From: CAWELS01 sp964468205
GTDB lineage: Bacteria > Acidobacteriota > Terriglobia > Bryobacterales > Bryobacteraceae
Assembly: GCA_964468205.1 (NCBI GenBank)
Contig: CAYXVG010000041.1
Span: 1-64,000, forward strand
DNA length: 64,000 nt
Reading direction: 5' to 3'
Part shown: positions 32,899-42,033 of the stretch, piece by piece
How positions within the stretch are numbered: the first letter of the stretch is position 1
Layout of the letters: the number at the start of each line of letters is the position of its first letter
The notes under the pieces: generated by a model
What the model saw: the letters and a program-made list of their open reading frames with translations, nothing else
The model's database searches: none
What the model was told of the DNA's origin: nothing
Translations under genes and position numbers: made by a program

Positions 32899-34932
32899 TC
32901 AGAAAGATACGCTCACTGGATTAGCGGTTAGCGTTCCGACCGCAATCACCAGCGTCACTTCTCCCCGCCCCGCGAGCCCCGCCGGGAGCGGGCCGATGTT
33001 CACCTGATCCAGTCCCGCGAACTCGCTTTGGGGCGCCGCTCCGATTACCGGCACGTCCACCCCGTCGATCGTGGCGGTTAACAACTCCCCTGGAACCGCG
33101 CCTCTAATGCCCGTCCCGAACACCAGCAGGTAGACGTCTCCCTCCAGCGGAATCGGCATCGTGACCCATGCCTGCTTCGCGGCATCATGCTCGAACGCCG
33201 GAAGAACTGTTTGGCTTCCGTCCTCCTCCGCGCGAACCGCCACAATCAAGCCGGCGCCACTGCCGGAAGAATCTGCCGTGAACAGTCCCGGCGCGATTGC
33301 CGCAATCCGCAGCCCTCCGCTCGCAACCGACTGCTGCCCGGAGACAATCTTCCACTCCGCCTTCCCCGGCGCGATCGCCTCGGGCACGAGGAAGTTTACT
33401 TGGGTCGGAGAAACGAAGAACAATGGCGCTGGGTGAACCGTTCCCCCGGCATCTGTGATTTCGACGCGAAGCCCGCCCAACTCCGTAGGCAACGGCTGCT
33501 GCCCGGCGGCAGCGGTCTCCGCCGCCAGTCCCGTCCCGAAGGCGGCCGCGATGGAGCCCGGCGCAGCGGAGTTCAGCCGGTAGCTGGCGGCGTTGACAAT
33601 GGCCGCCGCGCCGCCTTCCAAATTGCGGCCCGCGAAACCGGCGTAATCCGCCCCATAGCGGTCAGCCCGGAAGAAGATCGACCGGCCGGTGTCGGAAAGC
33701 GGTACAAAGTACGACCACACGATCTCCCCTGCCGCCGTTACCTCGAACAGGTGGCCGGAAGCCCCCGAGGAGATTAAGGTGTTGCCATTCGGCAGCCGCT
33801 GCGCTCCTGAAATGTTTCGCGAGAAAAACTCTTCCGGCACCGGCGCCTGATAGCTCCACACCGGCGCCGCGGGGCCGTACGCTGAACCTTCTTCCAGCGC
33901 GTATCCGCCCGCCGCCTCCACCGGCGGGACGATTTCCACCACCGATGACCACTGCCCCTCGGGACGGTTACCTCCGTTCACGAACACCAGGATGTTCCGT
34001 GCGCCCGGCAGTGGCGGCTCAATCCACTCCGTGTCATGGAGCGCGAAGAACTGCTGGTCCGCCTGAGTGCCGGCTCCGTAGGTTCGCGGATTGCCCCAGC
34101 GATAGAGCAGGCCGCCTCCCTTGCCCGAACGGCCGCCCGTACTGCCCGCCGCCTCCTCGGTCGTCGTCGAGTGGTCGATCACCCAAAGCTCGTCGAAGCC
34201 GAGTACGCTCAGCAGAATCTCGTCCCGCTCGGCATTGTAGTCGATCGAGTTGATGTGATTCCAGTCGGCGTTCGGACGAAGGCGGAAGTAGTTCAGGTCG
34301 ATCCTCTCCGGGTGCTCCGCGGGATCGCCGAAGTTGGGCTTCGAGGGATCGTGGTTCTGAATCAGGTGATCCCATGCGTGCCACTCCCAAACGATCCGTC
34401 CGCCCGAGCGCCCGGCGGGCTGCACCTCGATGATGTGGTCCGGCCACAGCGCCCCCCCGCCGAGCAGTGCCGGATCACGGCCGGCGGCGATCGCTTCCTC
34501 CGCGCTTTTAAACTCCCACGCAATCATGAGCACATTGCCGTTCGGCAACCATTCGACGTCGTGGTGGAGGTGAAACCGTTCGCTCGCGTACTCGAATTCC
34601 CAAATCAGCTCGCCCTCCCAGGAGTACCGCTCCACCCGCCCGGACGCTCCACCGCCGCGGAACACTGTGTTCTCTCGCAAATCCAGCACTGCCGGCCGCA
34701 ATAGCGAGCCGTCTTCGAGCAGGTACACCGACATGCCGGGCGCGAAGTCGCTCTGCCACGTGTGGATCACCTCGCCTTCGTTGTTCACAAGAAAGGTGGT
34801 GGTGGATGTCATCGGCGCGATCAGCGTGAAACCCGGCCAAGCCTCCGGTTCGTTCACCACTACGCCGGACTGAGCAGCCAGCGCCGCGCACATGAAGAGA
34901 CCGGCACAGGATGGCAGCACCCCTCGAAGCAT
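32899..34932 (-). CDS. Arylsulfotransferase-like beta-propeller protein with a Solibacter-type C-terminal domain
   Basis: A 677-residue exported protein. After a signal peptide, residues about 25-440 follow the ASST (arylsulfate sulfotransferase) propeller pattern: FLVNNEGEVIHTW, HHDVEWLPNGNVLMI, DWNHINSIDYNAERDEILLS, LHDTEWI and RLPNGNTLISSGASGHLFEV. Residues about 450-677 match the TIGR03437-type domain restricted largely to Solibacter relatives (VNAASY, APGSIAAAFGTGLA, LFFVSPTQVNFLVP, VLVFGTGIRG-like). The catalytic histidine of true ASST cannot be verified without alignment, so the enzymatic role is uncertain. The C-terminal domain is probably a surface-attachment or adhesive module. Confidence 0.82.
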   Translation of the reverse strand: MLRGVLPSCAGLFMCAALAAQSGVVVNEPEAWPGFTLIAPMTSTTTFLVNNEGEVIHTWQSDFAPGMSVYLLEDGSLLRPAVLDLRENTVFRGGGASGRVERYSWEGELIWEFEYASERFHLHHDVEWLPNGNVLMIAWEFKSAEEAIAAGRDPALLGGGALWPDHIIEVQPAGRSGGRIVWEWHAWDHLIQNHDPSKPNFGDPAEHPERIDLNYFRLRPNADWNHINSIDYNAERDEILLSVLGFDELWVIDHSTTTEEAAGSTGGRSGKGGGLLYRWGNPRTYGAGTQADQQFFALHDTEWIEPPLPGARNILVFVNGGNRPEGQWSSVVEIVPPVEAAGGYALEEGSAYGPAAPVWSYQAPVPEEFFSRNISGAQRLPNGNTLISSGASGHLFEVTAAGEIVWSYFVPLSDTGRSIFFRADRYGADYAGFAGRNLEGGAAAIVNAASYRLNSAAPGSIAAAFGTGLAAETAAAGQQPLPTELGGLRVEITDAGGTVHPAPLFFVSPTQVNFLVPEAIAPGKAEWKIVSGQQSVASGGLRIAAIAPGLFTADSSGSGAGLIVAVRAEEDGSQTVLPAFEHDAAKQAWVTMPIPLEGDVYLLVFGTGIRGAVPGELLTATIDGVDVPVIGAAPQSEFAGLDQVNIGPLPAGLAGRGEVTLVIAVGTLTANPVSVSF

Positions 34933-34988
34933 ATCTACATCGTAACGGACGCCCCAGCATCGCCGGGACCGGCCGTTCCTGTTCCCCG

Positions 34989-36401
34989 CTACTTCGGCCA
35001 GGGATACGAATTGTCGCCCGCCGCCGGATCAACCGGGCCCTGGGGCAAGGTCTTCCGCCACGCCTCCGCCCTCTCCCGAAGACGCTTCACCTCCTCGGGA
35101 TGCGCACCCGCGAGGTTATTCAGCTCTGACGGGTCGGCGGGAACGTTATAGAGTTCGGTCCGCGAACCGTCCGGATTGAAAAGCAGCTTCCAGTCTCCAT
35201 CCCGGATCGCCACCATCGGACTCTTGTGCAGCACATGATCGTAAACCGGGAAGCGGTTCTCCCAGAGCAGTTCCCTGCTCCGCCTCACCTGCTCGCCACG
35301 GAATGCCGCGGAGAGATCCTCGCCGCGAATTCCCGCGCCACCGGGCGGCGCCACTCCCGCCAGGCTAAGGAACGTCGGCAGCAGATCGACGCCGCCGACG
35401 ACCGTCGCATCGTTGACCGCCCCTGCCGGCGCGCGCGCCGGCCAGCGGACGATGAACGGAGTGCGAATGCCGCCCTCGTAGAGCGACCGCTTGATGCCGC
35501 GGAACGGTCCGTTAGACGCCGCCCCGCCGTAATGGGAGACGAAGGGAATCAGCCCGCTCTCCGGCCCGTTGTCGCTCGAGAAGATCACCACCGTGTTCTC
35601 GCCCACCCCGAGTTCATCCAGCGCGTCCAGGATGCGGCCGATGTGCTTGTCCAAATCTGTCAAGACGCCATAGTAGACCTGCATCGCTCCCTTGTGATCG
35701 CCCCAGCGCGGCGAGAGCCCGGCGTACGGCGCCATCATCTCCTCGGTGGGATGCAGCGGCGAATGAGGATCGTAAAACCAAGCGTTGATGTAGAAGGGGC
35801 GTTCGCGGTTTTCCTTGATGAACCGGATCGTATCGTCGGCAATCCGCTCGGACGAGCGAACGCGCCCGTCCGGCCCGCGGATACTGCGGTCGTAGCGGTC
35901 AATCCCGTAAGCTTCCGGGGGAGGCCCTGTTTTGGCGGAACCCAAGTGCCACTTCCCGAAATGCCCCGTGGCGTAGCCCGCGTCCCGCAAGAGCCGCGTC
36001 ACTGTCGGCACTTCCGGATCCATGAAATCGACGCAGCCGCGCTTCCGGTTCAGTTCCTCGCCGCCCAGGTAATCGTGGATCCCGAGTTCCCCGGGAAACC
36101 GCCCCGTCATAACGCCGGCCCGGCTCGGCGAGCAGACCCCGCTCGCCACATAAAACTGCGTGAACCGGATCCCCTCGGCCGCCATACGGTCGAGATGGGG
36201 CATCTTGAGTTCGCCGCGAACAATCCAGCCGCCGTGCGCATTCACGTTCCGGTGGCCGTAGGCCGGCACGTCTCCCCATCCCAGGTCGTCGGCGAACAAG
36301 AAGACGAAGTTCGGCCGCACCCCTTCCTGAGCCTGCATGCCGGCGGCGATAAGGAGAGCGAGCGCGGGAATACAATACAAGCGGTAACTTGGAAAGTGCA
36401 T
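34989..36401 (-). CDS. Secreted sulfatase (formylglycine type)
   Basis: A 470-residue sulfatase with a signal peptide (cleavage near MQAQE). Motifs: NFVFLFADDLGWGD, the formylglycine site Cys90-Ser-Pro-Ser-Arg, GKWHLGS, and FSSDNGPE. It is only distantly similar to the sulfatase at 25142, so the two probably act on different linkages. The ATG at 36401 shares one base with the stop of the small membrane-protein gene upstream (TGATG), indicating translational coupling; the longer frame from 36515 is rejected because it hides the signal peptide. Confidence 0.92.
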   Translation of the reverse strand: MHFPSYRLYCIPALALLIAAGMQAQEGVRPNFVFLFADDLGWGDVPAYGHRNVNAHGGWIVRGELKMPHLDRMAAEGIRFTQFYVASGVCSPSRAGVMTGRFPGELGIHDYLGGEELNRKRGCVDFMDPEVPTVTRLLRDAGYATGHFGKWHLGSAKTGPPPEAYGIDRYDRSIRGPDGRVRSSERIADDTIRFIKENRERPFYINAWFYDPHSPLHPTEEMMAPYAGLSPRWGDHKGAMQVYYGVLTDLDKHIGRILDALDELGVGENTVVIFSSDNGPESGLIPFVSHYGGAASNGPFRGIKRSLYEGGIRTPFIVRWPARAPAGAVNDATVVGGVDLLPTFLSLAGVAPPGGAGIRGEDLSAAFRGEQVRRSRELLWENRFPVYDHVLHKSPMVAIRDGDWKLLFNPDGSRTELYNVPADPSELNNLAGAHPEEVKRLRERAEAWRKTLPQGPVDPAAGDNSYPWPK

Positions 36402-36631
36402 CACTGCCCGGTAATGATAACGGATTCCTCGTCCGAATCGGGCCCGCCCGTGATACTCACGGTGAACAGCACCGCTCCGAATACCAGCAACACCGCGAAG
36501 ACAATGACGAACCACACTCGCCGGCGGCGCTCATCCGCCATCGCATGAAGGCGGCGCCGTTCTAACCAGTATTGCCGCGAAAACGGCCGGATCGGTTCAC
36601 CGCCCGCCATACGGCCTATTCTACCCTCCAT
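36401..36631 (-). CDS. Small single-span membrane protein coupled to a sulfatase gene
   Basis: A 76-residue protein, or 69 if the ATG at 36610 is used. The first ~38 residues are strongly basic (QYWLERRRLHAMADERRRR), followed by one hydrophobic segment (VWFVIVFAVLLVFGAVLFTV) and an acidic tail. By the positive-inside rule the N-terminus faces the cytoplasm. I recognise no family. The one-base overlap with the sulfatase start argues that the frame is genuine. A role in export or anchoring is a guess from context. Confidence 0.6.
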   Translation of the reverse strand: MEGRIGRMAGGEPIRPFSRQYWLERRRLHAMADERRRRVWFVIVFAVLLVFGAVLFTVSITGGPDSDEESVIITGQ

Positions 36632-36697
36632 GGTTCAAAGCAGGTTCCAAACCAGCATTACCCCGCCCGGTTTCCATCGCCGCCATAGAATTGGTAG

Positions 36698-38224
36698 TTG
36701 CAGTTGTTCCGGAATATCCTCTTCATCACCGCCGGCGCAACCGGCGGCGTACTCGTCTGCCGGGCGTTATTCGGACCGTTCCTGCTTGGCCCCGTTCCGG
36801 TCAACTCGCCCCTGAACGCGCAAAGCGTCTTCGGCTTGGCCTGCATTCTGTTGGTCACAACCGCTCACCGCGGCGGCTACCCCTCTGACGAGATCCTTCC
36901 ACGGTTTATTCTGCCTTCCGTCCTGATCCTTACGGCGGCCGCCTATCTCCCCGCTCTTTCCGTCGGCCTGCTCGCCGACGACTACTGGCTGCTTCATGAC
37001 ACCAGCCGCTACCTGCGGGACTTCCCCTGGCAGCAGGGAGACGATTTCTTCCGTCCCGTCGGCGTTTTGCTCTTCGCCGCCGCGGCTCCTCTGCGGGACG
37101 CGACCGGCAACGCGGGTCTGCACCTCCTCGGCGTGACGCTGCACCTGGCTGTAACGACGCTGGTCTTCTGGCTGGCCCGCCGCCTCGGTGCGAACGAGTC
37201 CGCCGCTTTCGTTGCCGCGGCGCTATTCGCGCTTCACGGATCTCGCCCCGAAACCGTCATCTGGGTCGCGGGTTGGATCGGCGCGCTCGCGGCGATCTTC
37301 CTGCTCCTCGCCTGCCACGCCTTCTTGCGGGACATCGAGTCGCCATCTGCCTGGACCACGGCCGCGTGGCTGCTCTGCGGCGCGCTCGCCATGTGGACCA
37401 AGGAAACCGGATTCTCGCTGCCACTTCTGTTCACAGTGCTAGCGGCCTGGAAAGGCCATATCCGGCTTAACACCCTTCCACGCCTCGCGGCCGCCTATCT
37501 ACTCACGGCAATTCTCTTCGTCGACCGGTGGGTGCGCCTTGGCGGTATCGGAGGCTACGAAGACGTCTTCCGCCCGCTCGGCTACCTCAAAGTCTTCGCC
37601 CTCCGGCTCTGGGCAGCTCTCTTCTTCCCGTTGAACTGGAGTGTCGAACCCGGCCTCGTTCTGTCGGTCTCTCTCCTGGCCGCCGCGGCCGCGTACCTCG
37701 CGCTGGCCCGATCCTCCCCGCCCCGCCGGAAAGCCCTCTTCGCTCTCGCTTTCACCGTCGCCTCGGCGCAGCCGGCCGCCGTCCAGCTCCTCGTCGGCGC
37801 GAACATGGAGAAGTCCCGTTCGCTCTACCTGCCTTCCATCGGATTCTGCTTGCTGATCGGCTTCGCCATTTCGGCGATACCCTCTGTTCGCGCCCGCCGC
37901 GCGGCGGCAGCCGCCCTCGTCCTCTCGCACTTTGCCATCCTCCAACACAATCTCGCCATCTGGAAGCGGGCCTCCGAGCTTTCCGCCCACGTCTGTGAAT
38001 CCGTCGCGAGCAGGATCCCGCCCGAAACACTCGTCATCGTGGCGCATGACTTCCCGCGCATCTGGAATGGCGTCTATCTCTACCAACACGGCTTCAAGGA
38101 GTGCGTCGAACAGCACCTCCCGGCTCCGCTCGAGGCGGTTTTTGTCTCTCCGGCCGCTCCAGTCGGCGAAGGCGTTGAGGGAGTCCACCATCTCCAATGG
38201 GACGCCTTCGCTCCAGACCGCTGA
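36698..38224 (+). CDS. Polytopic GT-C-like membrane protein
   Basis: A 508-residue protein with about ten to twelve hydrophobic segments. The first extracytoplasmic loop carries LLADDYWLLHDTSRY, an acidic pair as in GT-C lipid-linked-sugar glycosyltransferases. ALFALHGSRPETVIWVAGW resembles the loop of the TMTC/PMT-like group. A periplasmic C-terminal region follows the last helix. The frame opens right after an in-frame stop, so the start is the TTG at 36698 or the TTG at 36704; there is no ATG in the first 30 codons. The sugar donor and acceptor are unknown. Confidence 0.7.
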   Translation: MQLFRNILFITAGATGGVLVCRALFGPFLLGPVPVNSPLNAQSVFGLACILLVTTAHRGGYPSDEILPRFILPSVLILTAAAYLPALSVGLLADDYWLLHDTSRYLRDFPWQQGDDFFRPVGVLLFAAAAPLRDATGNAGLHLLGVTLHLAVTTLVFWLARRLGANESAAFVAAALFALHGSRPETVIWVAGWIGALAAIFLLLACHAFLRDIESPSAWTTAAWLLCGALAMWTKETGFSLPLLFTVLAAWKGHIRLNTLPRLAAAYLLTAILFVDRWVRLGGIGGYEDVFRPLGYLKVFALRLWAALFFPLNWSVEPGLVLSVSLLAAAAAYLALARSSPPRRKALFALAFTVASAQPAAVQLLVGANMEKSRSLYLPSIGFCLLIGFAISAIPSVRARRAAAAALVLSHFAILQHNLAIWKRASELSAHVCESVASRIPPETLVIVAHDFPRIWNGVYLYQHGFKECVEQHLPAPLEAVFVSPAAPVGEGVEGVHHLQWDAFAPDR

Positions 38225-38307
38225 ACGCCCCGCCACCACGCGCGGCCAAGCCGCGGTATCATGTCTCTCAACACGCCAACTCCTTTTCACAGGGGATAGA
38301 AAACAGA

Positions 38308-40389
38308 ATGAAGCGCCTGCTGAAGATTGGAATCTGGATTGCAATCGCGATTCTGGGAGCCGCCTCGCTTGGAGGCATCGCGCTTAGCCAGGGCGAGAAC
38401 ATCAACAGCGTTTGGCTGGTGATCGCCGCCACCTGCACCTTTCTGGTGGCCTACCGCTTCTACCATTCCTGGATCGCCGCCAGGGTTCTCGCGCTGGACG
38501 ACCAGCGCGCCACCCCGGCCGAACGCCTCGACGACGGTCACGACTACGAACCCACCCACAAGTGGATCGTCTTCGGCCACCACTTCGCCGCCATCGCCGG
38601 CCCCGGCCCCCTCGTCGGCCCCGTGCTCGCGGCCCAGTTCGGCTATCTCCCCGGAGTTCTTTGGATCATCGTCGGCGCGGCCCTCGGCGGCGCCGTCCAC
38701 GACCTTATCATTCTCGGCGCCTCCATCCGCCGCGACGGCCGCTCTATCGGCGAAATGGCCCGCGAGGAAATTGGCAAGGTGGGCGGCTACATCGCCATGG
38801 TCACCGTCCTGCTGATCATGATCATTCTCCTGGCCGTCATCGCTTTGGTGGTGGTAAACGCCCTGCGCGACAGCCCCTGGGGAACCTTCACCATCGCCGC
38901 CACCATGCCCATCGCCATCCTGATGGGCCTCTACCTCCGCTTCTGGCGCAAAGGAAAGGTGCTGGAAGTTTCCATCCTGGGCTTCCTGCTGGTTCTGCTC
39001 GCCATCTTCGGCGGCGAATGGGTTTCCAAGGACCCGACGCTCGCCTCCTGGTTCACCCTCTCCGGCGTCACCCTCGCTTTCGCCATCATCATCTACGGCT
39101 TCTTCGCGAGCGCCCTTCCGGTGTGGCTACTGCTCGCGCCGCGCGACTACCTGAGCACCTTCGTGAAGCTTGGCGTCGCGTTCTTGCTCGCCCTCGGCAT
39201 CCTCGCCGTCCGTCCCGAGATGCAGCTACCCGCCGTCACGCAGTTCATCGACGGCACCGGCCCCGTCTTCGCCGGCGCTCTCTTCCCCTTCTGTTTCATC
39301 ACCATCGGCTGCGGCGCTTTCTCCGGTTTCCACTCCCTCATCTCATCCGGAACCACGCCGAAGATGCTGGCCAAGGAAAAACACGCGCTGGTGGTCGGCT
39401 CTGGCGGAATGCTCGCCGAAGGAGTGGTCGCCACGCTCGCACTCATCTCCGCCGCCGTCCTGCAACCCGGCGTCTACTTTGCCGTGAACTCCCCGGCCGC
39501 GCTCACCGGCGATACGCCCGCCGCCGCCGCCGCCGCCATCACGTCATGGGGCTACGCGGTCACCCCCGCCGACATGCAGACCCTCGCGGATCAAGTCGGA
39601 GAATCCACCCTCTTCCACCGCACCGGCGGCGCCCCCTCGCTCGCCCTCGGCATGGCTCAAGTCTTCGCCAGCTCCGGACTCGGGCGCGGCCTGCTCGGAT
39701 TCTGGTACCACTTCGCCATCATGTTCGAGGCGCTCTTCATCCTCACCATCATTGACGCTGGAACCCGCGTCGGCCGCTTCATGCTCCAGGATCTGCTCGG
39801 CAACTTCTACAAGCCACTCGGCCGAACCGGCTGGATGCCCGGCGTCATCGGGTCCAGCGCCTTCATTGTCATCGCCTGGGGTTACTTCCTCTATCAGGGA
39901 GTCCTCGACCCGTACGGCGGAGTCAACTCGCTGTGGCCGATGTTCGGCATCGCCAACCAACTCCTCGGCGTCGTTGCCCTCGCCGTGGGAACAACCATAA
40001 TCCTCAAGAAGCACGGGCCAAAGTTCATCTGGATCACCCTGATGCCCATGGCCTGGATCGTGTCAGTCACCTACACCGCCGCTTACCAGAAGGTCTTCTC
40101 GCCAGATCCCCGGCTCGGCTTCCTTTCCCAGGCCGCGGAACTGAATGCAACGCTCGCTGCTCTCACTGGGGAGCAACTCGCACAGGCCGAACGCCTGATC
40201 TTCAACGCCAACCTGAACGCCTTCGTCTGCGGCTTGTTCATCGTACTGGTTTCCGCTATTTTGATCGATTCCTTCCGCGTCTGGGCAGGTCTCATCCGCG
40301 GCACCCGTTCCCGGGAGTTGAACGAAACTCCGTTCGTTTCCTCCGAACTGATCCCTGGCGTCAGCGAGAAATACGGATACGGCGACTAA
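38308..40389 (+). CDS. cstA: CstA/BtsT-family carbon-starvation transporter
   Basis: Membrane protein of 693 residues with about 16-18 helices. Family signatures: VFGHHFAAIAGPGPLVGPVL, FGYLPGVLWIIVGAALGGAV, HDLIILGASIRRDGRSIGEM, CGAFSGFHSLISSGTTPKM and LWPMFGIANQLLGVVAL. E. coli relatives import pyruvate or peptides when carbon is scarce. The ATG at 38308 follows an AGGGG ribosome site. No BtsSR-like two-component system is nearby. The C-terminal CstA_5TM segment is complete. Confidence 0.93.
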   Translation: MKRLLKIGIWIAIAILGAASLGGIALSQGENINSVWLVIAATCTFLVAYRFYHSWIAARVLALDDQRATPAERLDDGHDYEPTHKWIVFGHHFAAIAGPGPLVGPVLAAQFGYLPGVLWIIVGAALGGAVHDLIILGASIRRDGRSIGEMAREEIGKVGGYIAMVTVLLIMIILLAVIALVVVNALRDSPWGTFTIAATMPIAILMGLYLRFWRKGKVLEVSILGFLLVLLAIFGGEWVSKDPTLASWFTLSGVTLAFAIIIYGFFASALPVWLLLAPRDYLSTFVKLGVAFLLALGILAVRPEMQLPAVTQFIDGTGPVFAGALFPFCFITIGCGAFSGFHSLISSGTTPKMLAKEKHALVVGSGGMLAEGVVATLALISAAVLQPGVYFAVNSPAALTGDTPAAAAAAITSWGYAVTPADMQTLADQVGESTLFHRTGGAPSLALGMAQVFASSGLGRGLLGFWYHFAIMFEALFILTIIDAGTRVGRFMLQDLLGNFYKPLGRTGWMPGVIGSSAFIVIAWGYFLYQGVLDPYGGVNSLWPMFGIANQLLGVVALAVGTTIILKKHGPKFIWITLMPMAWIVSVTYTAAYQKVFSPDPRLGFLSQAAELNATLAALTGEQLAQAERLIFNANLNAFVCGLFIVLVSAILIDSFRVWAGLIRGTRSRELNETPFVSSELIPGVSEKYGYGD

Positions 40390-40423
40390 GACCTGAAGCA
40401 GAACTGGCTTTCTCGCTGTCAAC

Positions 40424-40441
40424 GCCGTCTGGCAAGACGGC
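40424..40441. terminator. Short hairpin between convergent genes
   Basis: GCCGTCT-GGCA-AGACGGC forms a perfect 7-bp stem with a 4-base loop in the 58-base gap between cstA and the convergent BrkB-family gene. There is no strong T run on either side, so a weak bidirectional terminator is only a possibility. Confidence 0.4.
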
Positions 40442-40447
40442 AATTGA

Positions 40448-41299
40448 TCATCGGCCATACGACTCTCGCTCCCGCCGCCGGGCGTACACCTTGGTGAACT
40501 CGGCCCCCACGAAAAACACCATCGCCGAGTAATAGACCCAGAGCAGGAGCGCGAATAACGACCCCGCCGCACCGTAAGCCGACGCCGACGTTCCGTAGCT
40601 CAAATAGACTCCAATCAAATAGAGCCCCGCGTTGAACATGAATGCGGTGACGCCGGCCCCCACCCAGAGATCGCGCCAGTCGATCTTAACATCCGGCGCT
40701 ATCCGGAACACCAAGGCAAAAAGAACGGTCGCCACAATCAGGAATATGACCAACTCTCCCGTTTGAATCAGCCAGACCGGGGTGGAAAAGCGCTCGCCCA
40801 GCCATTCTGACGCGACCGACACCACCGTGCTGGCAATGATCGAGACAAGCAACAAGATACCGATGGCAAACAGGCCTAGAATAGACATCAATCGCTGTTT
40901 GAGAAATCCCAGTACCGGCTGGCCCTCGTTCGGCTTGATGCCCCAGATCTGGTTCAGCGCTGTCTGCAGGTGTACAAAAGCCATGCTCCCGGCTAACAGC
41001 ACGGAGCCGATGCCGAGCGCTGTCGCCAAGGGGAAACTGTCGCGCGTCTCGGTCACGACGTTTCGCACCAGGTCAGCCATTTCCTGGTTGAAGAGTTGCG
41101 ACACCTGGCCGGCCAACTCTTCACTCGCCGCCTCCCGGCCAAAGACAAACCCCGCGACCCCAACCGCCAGCACCAGCATGGGAGCCAGCGAAAATACGGT
41201 ATAGAATGCGTGGGCCGCCGCCAGTTGGGTTACCCTGTCGTCTAGCGCCTCCTGGACGGTCTGCTTGACAATTCCTGAAACAGCTTTGGCTCGTCGCAA
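40448..41299 (-). CDS. YihY/BrkB-family membrane protein
   Basis: A 283-residue protein with six hydrophobic segments. Family features: LAAAHAFYTVFSLAPMLVLA near residue 26, the HLQTALNQIWGI segment, and the C-terminal YGAAGSLFALLLWVYYSAMVFFVGAEFTKVY. The family has been called ribonuclease BN in error; its function is not established. The start is probably the TTG at 41299, because no ATG or GTG lies in frame before the first helix. It is divergent from the TPR gene across 40 bases. Confidence 0.88.
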   Translation of the reverse strand: MRRAKAVSGIVKQTVQEALDDRVTQLAAAHAFYTVFSLAPMLVLAVGVAGFVFGREAASEELAGQVSQLFNQEMADLVRNVVTETRDSFPLATALGIGSVLLAGSMAFVHLQTALNQIWGIKPNEGQPVLGFLKQRLMSILGLFAIGILLLVSIIASTVVSVASEWLGERFSTPVWLIQTGELVIFLIVATVLFALVFRIAPDVKIDWRDLWVGAGVTAFMFNAGLYLIGVYLSYGTSASAYGAAGSLFALLLWVYYSAMVFFVGAEFTKVYARRRERESYGR

Positions 41300-41339
41300 A
41301 TCTAACTATAAGGTTACCGAGATTTGGAGGATTCGACGA

Positions 41340-41963
41340 ATGGATAAGCTAAGCTGTTGGAAACTCATGTGCGCCGTGCTTTTGGTTGCCCCGCTGGTCG
41401 GAGCAGACCTCCAGCACGCCAAAAGCCTCTACGAGCAGAAAAAGTACCAACAGGCCGCTCAGGAACTGAAGCCCCTGGTAGAGGAAACTCCGGCCCTCCG
41501 GGAAGCTCGGTACTACCTTGCTCTGAGCCTGATTGAACTCAACCGCTTCGATGAGGCGCAAGTCCAACTTGATGCTATCGCGGACGCAGAGGAGAGTGCT
41601 CCCGGAAAAGCCGATATGAATGTCGCCCGAGCCCGCATCTCGCTGGCGCGTAAGAATTACGCCGCGGCCGTCCCTCCACTGAACGAGGCAATCGAGCACA
41701 ATCCGGATCACGTTCAGGCGCGCATGCTCCGGGCGGAGACCGAACTCCACCAGAAGAATTACAAGACTGTTGTCGAAGACGCCGAAAGGGTGATCGCTCT
41801 CGAACCTGACAAGGCCTACGCCTACTACTACGCTGGGATCGCCTATAGCAACCTCGGCCGGCCCGACAAAATGGCCGACTATTTCATGAACTTCCTGAAG
41901 CTTGCCCCCGATGCACCCGAGGCGCCGAAGATCCAATCGCTGCTTAAGAGCCTGAGGCGCTAA
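41340..41963 (+). CDS. Secreted TPR protein
   Basis: A 207-residue protein with a signal peptide (cleavage near VGADL, about residue 22) and at least four TPR units: SLYEQKKYQQAAQELKPLV, REARYYLALSLIELNRFDEA, NVARARISLARKNYAAAV and AYYYAGIAYSNLGRPDKM. A GGAGG site precedes the ATG. It probably works in the periplasm as a protein-binding adaptor. It stands 70 bases upstream of the giant TamB-Omp85 fusion on the same strand, and may assist it, as TPR lipoproteins do for Bam; this is inference. Confidence 0.83.
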   Translation: MDKLSCWKLMCAVLLVAPLVGADLQHAKSLYEQKKYQQAAQELKPLVEETPALREARYYLALSLIELNRFDEAQVQLDAIADAEESAPGKADMNVARARISLARKNYAAAVPPLNEAIEHNPDHVQARMLRAETELHQKNYKTVVEDAERVIALEPDKAYAYYYAGIAYSNLGRPDKMADYFMNFLKLAPDAPEAPKIQSLLKSLRR

Positions 41964-42033
41964 ACTCCAGTCGAGGGCCCGCCATGCCTGAATACTATCC
42001 AATCCTGACCGCGGGCGAGAAGTCGAAAACTCC

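Noticed and set aside
38412..39755. 447-codon frame inside cstA
   Set aside because: The frame is almost wholly Arg, His and Pro, typical of a shifted frame in GC-rich DNA; the cstA frame has all family motifs.
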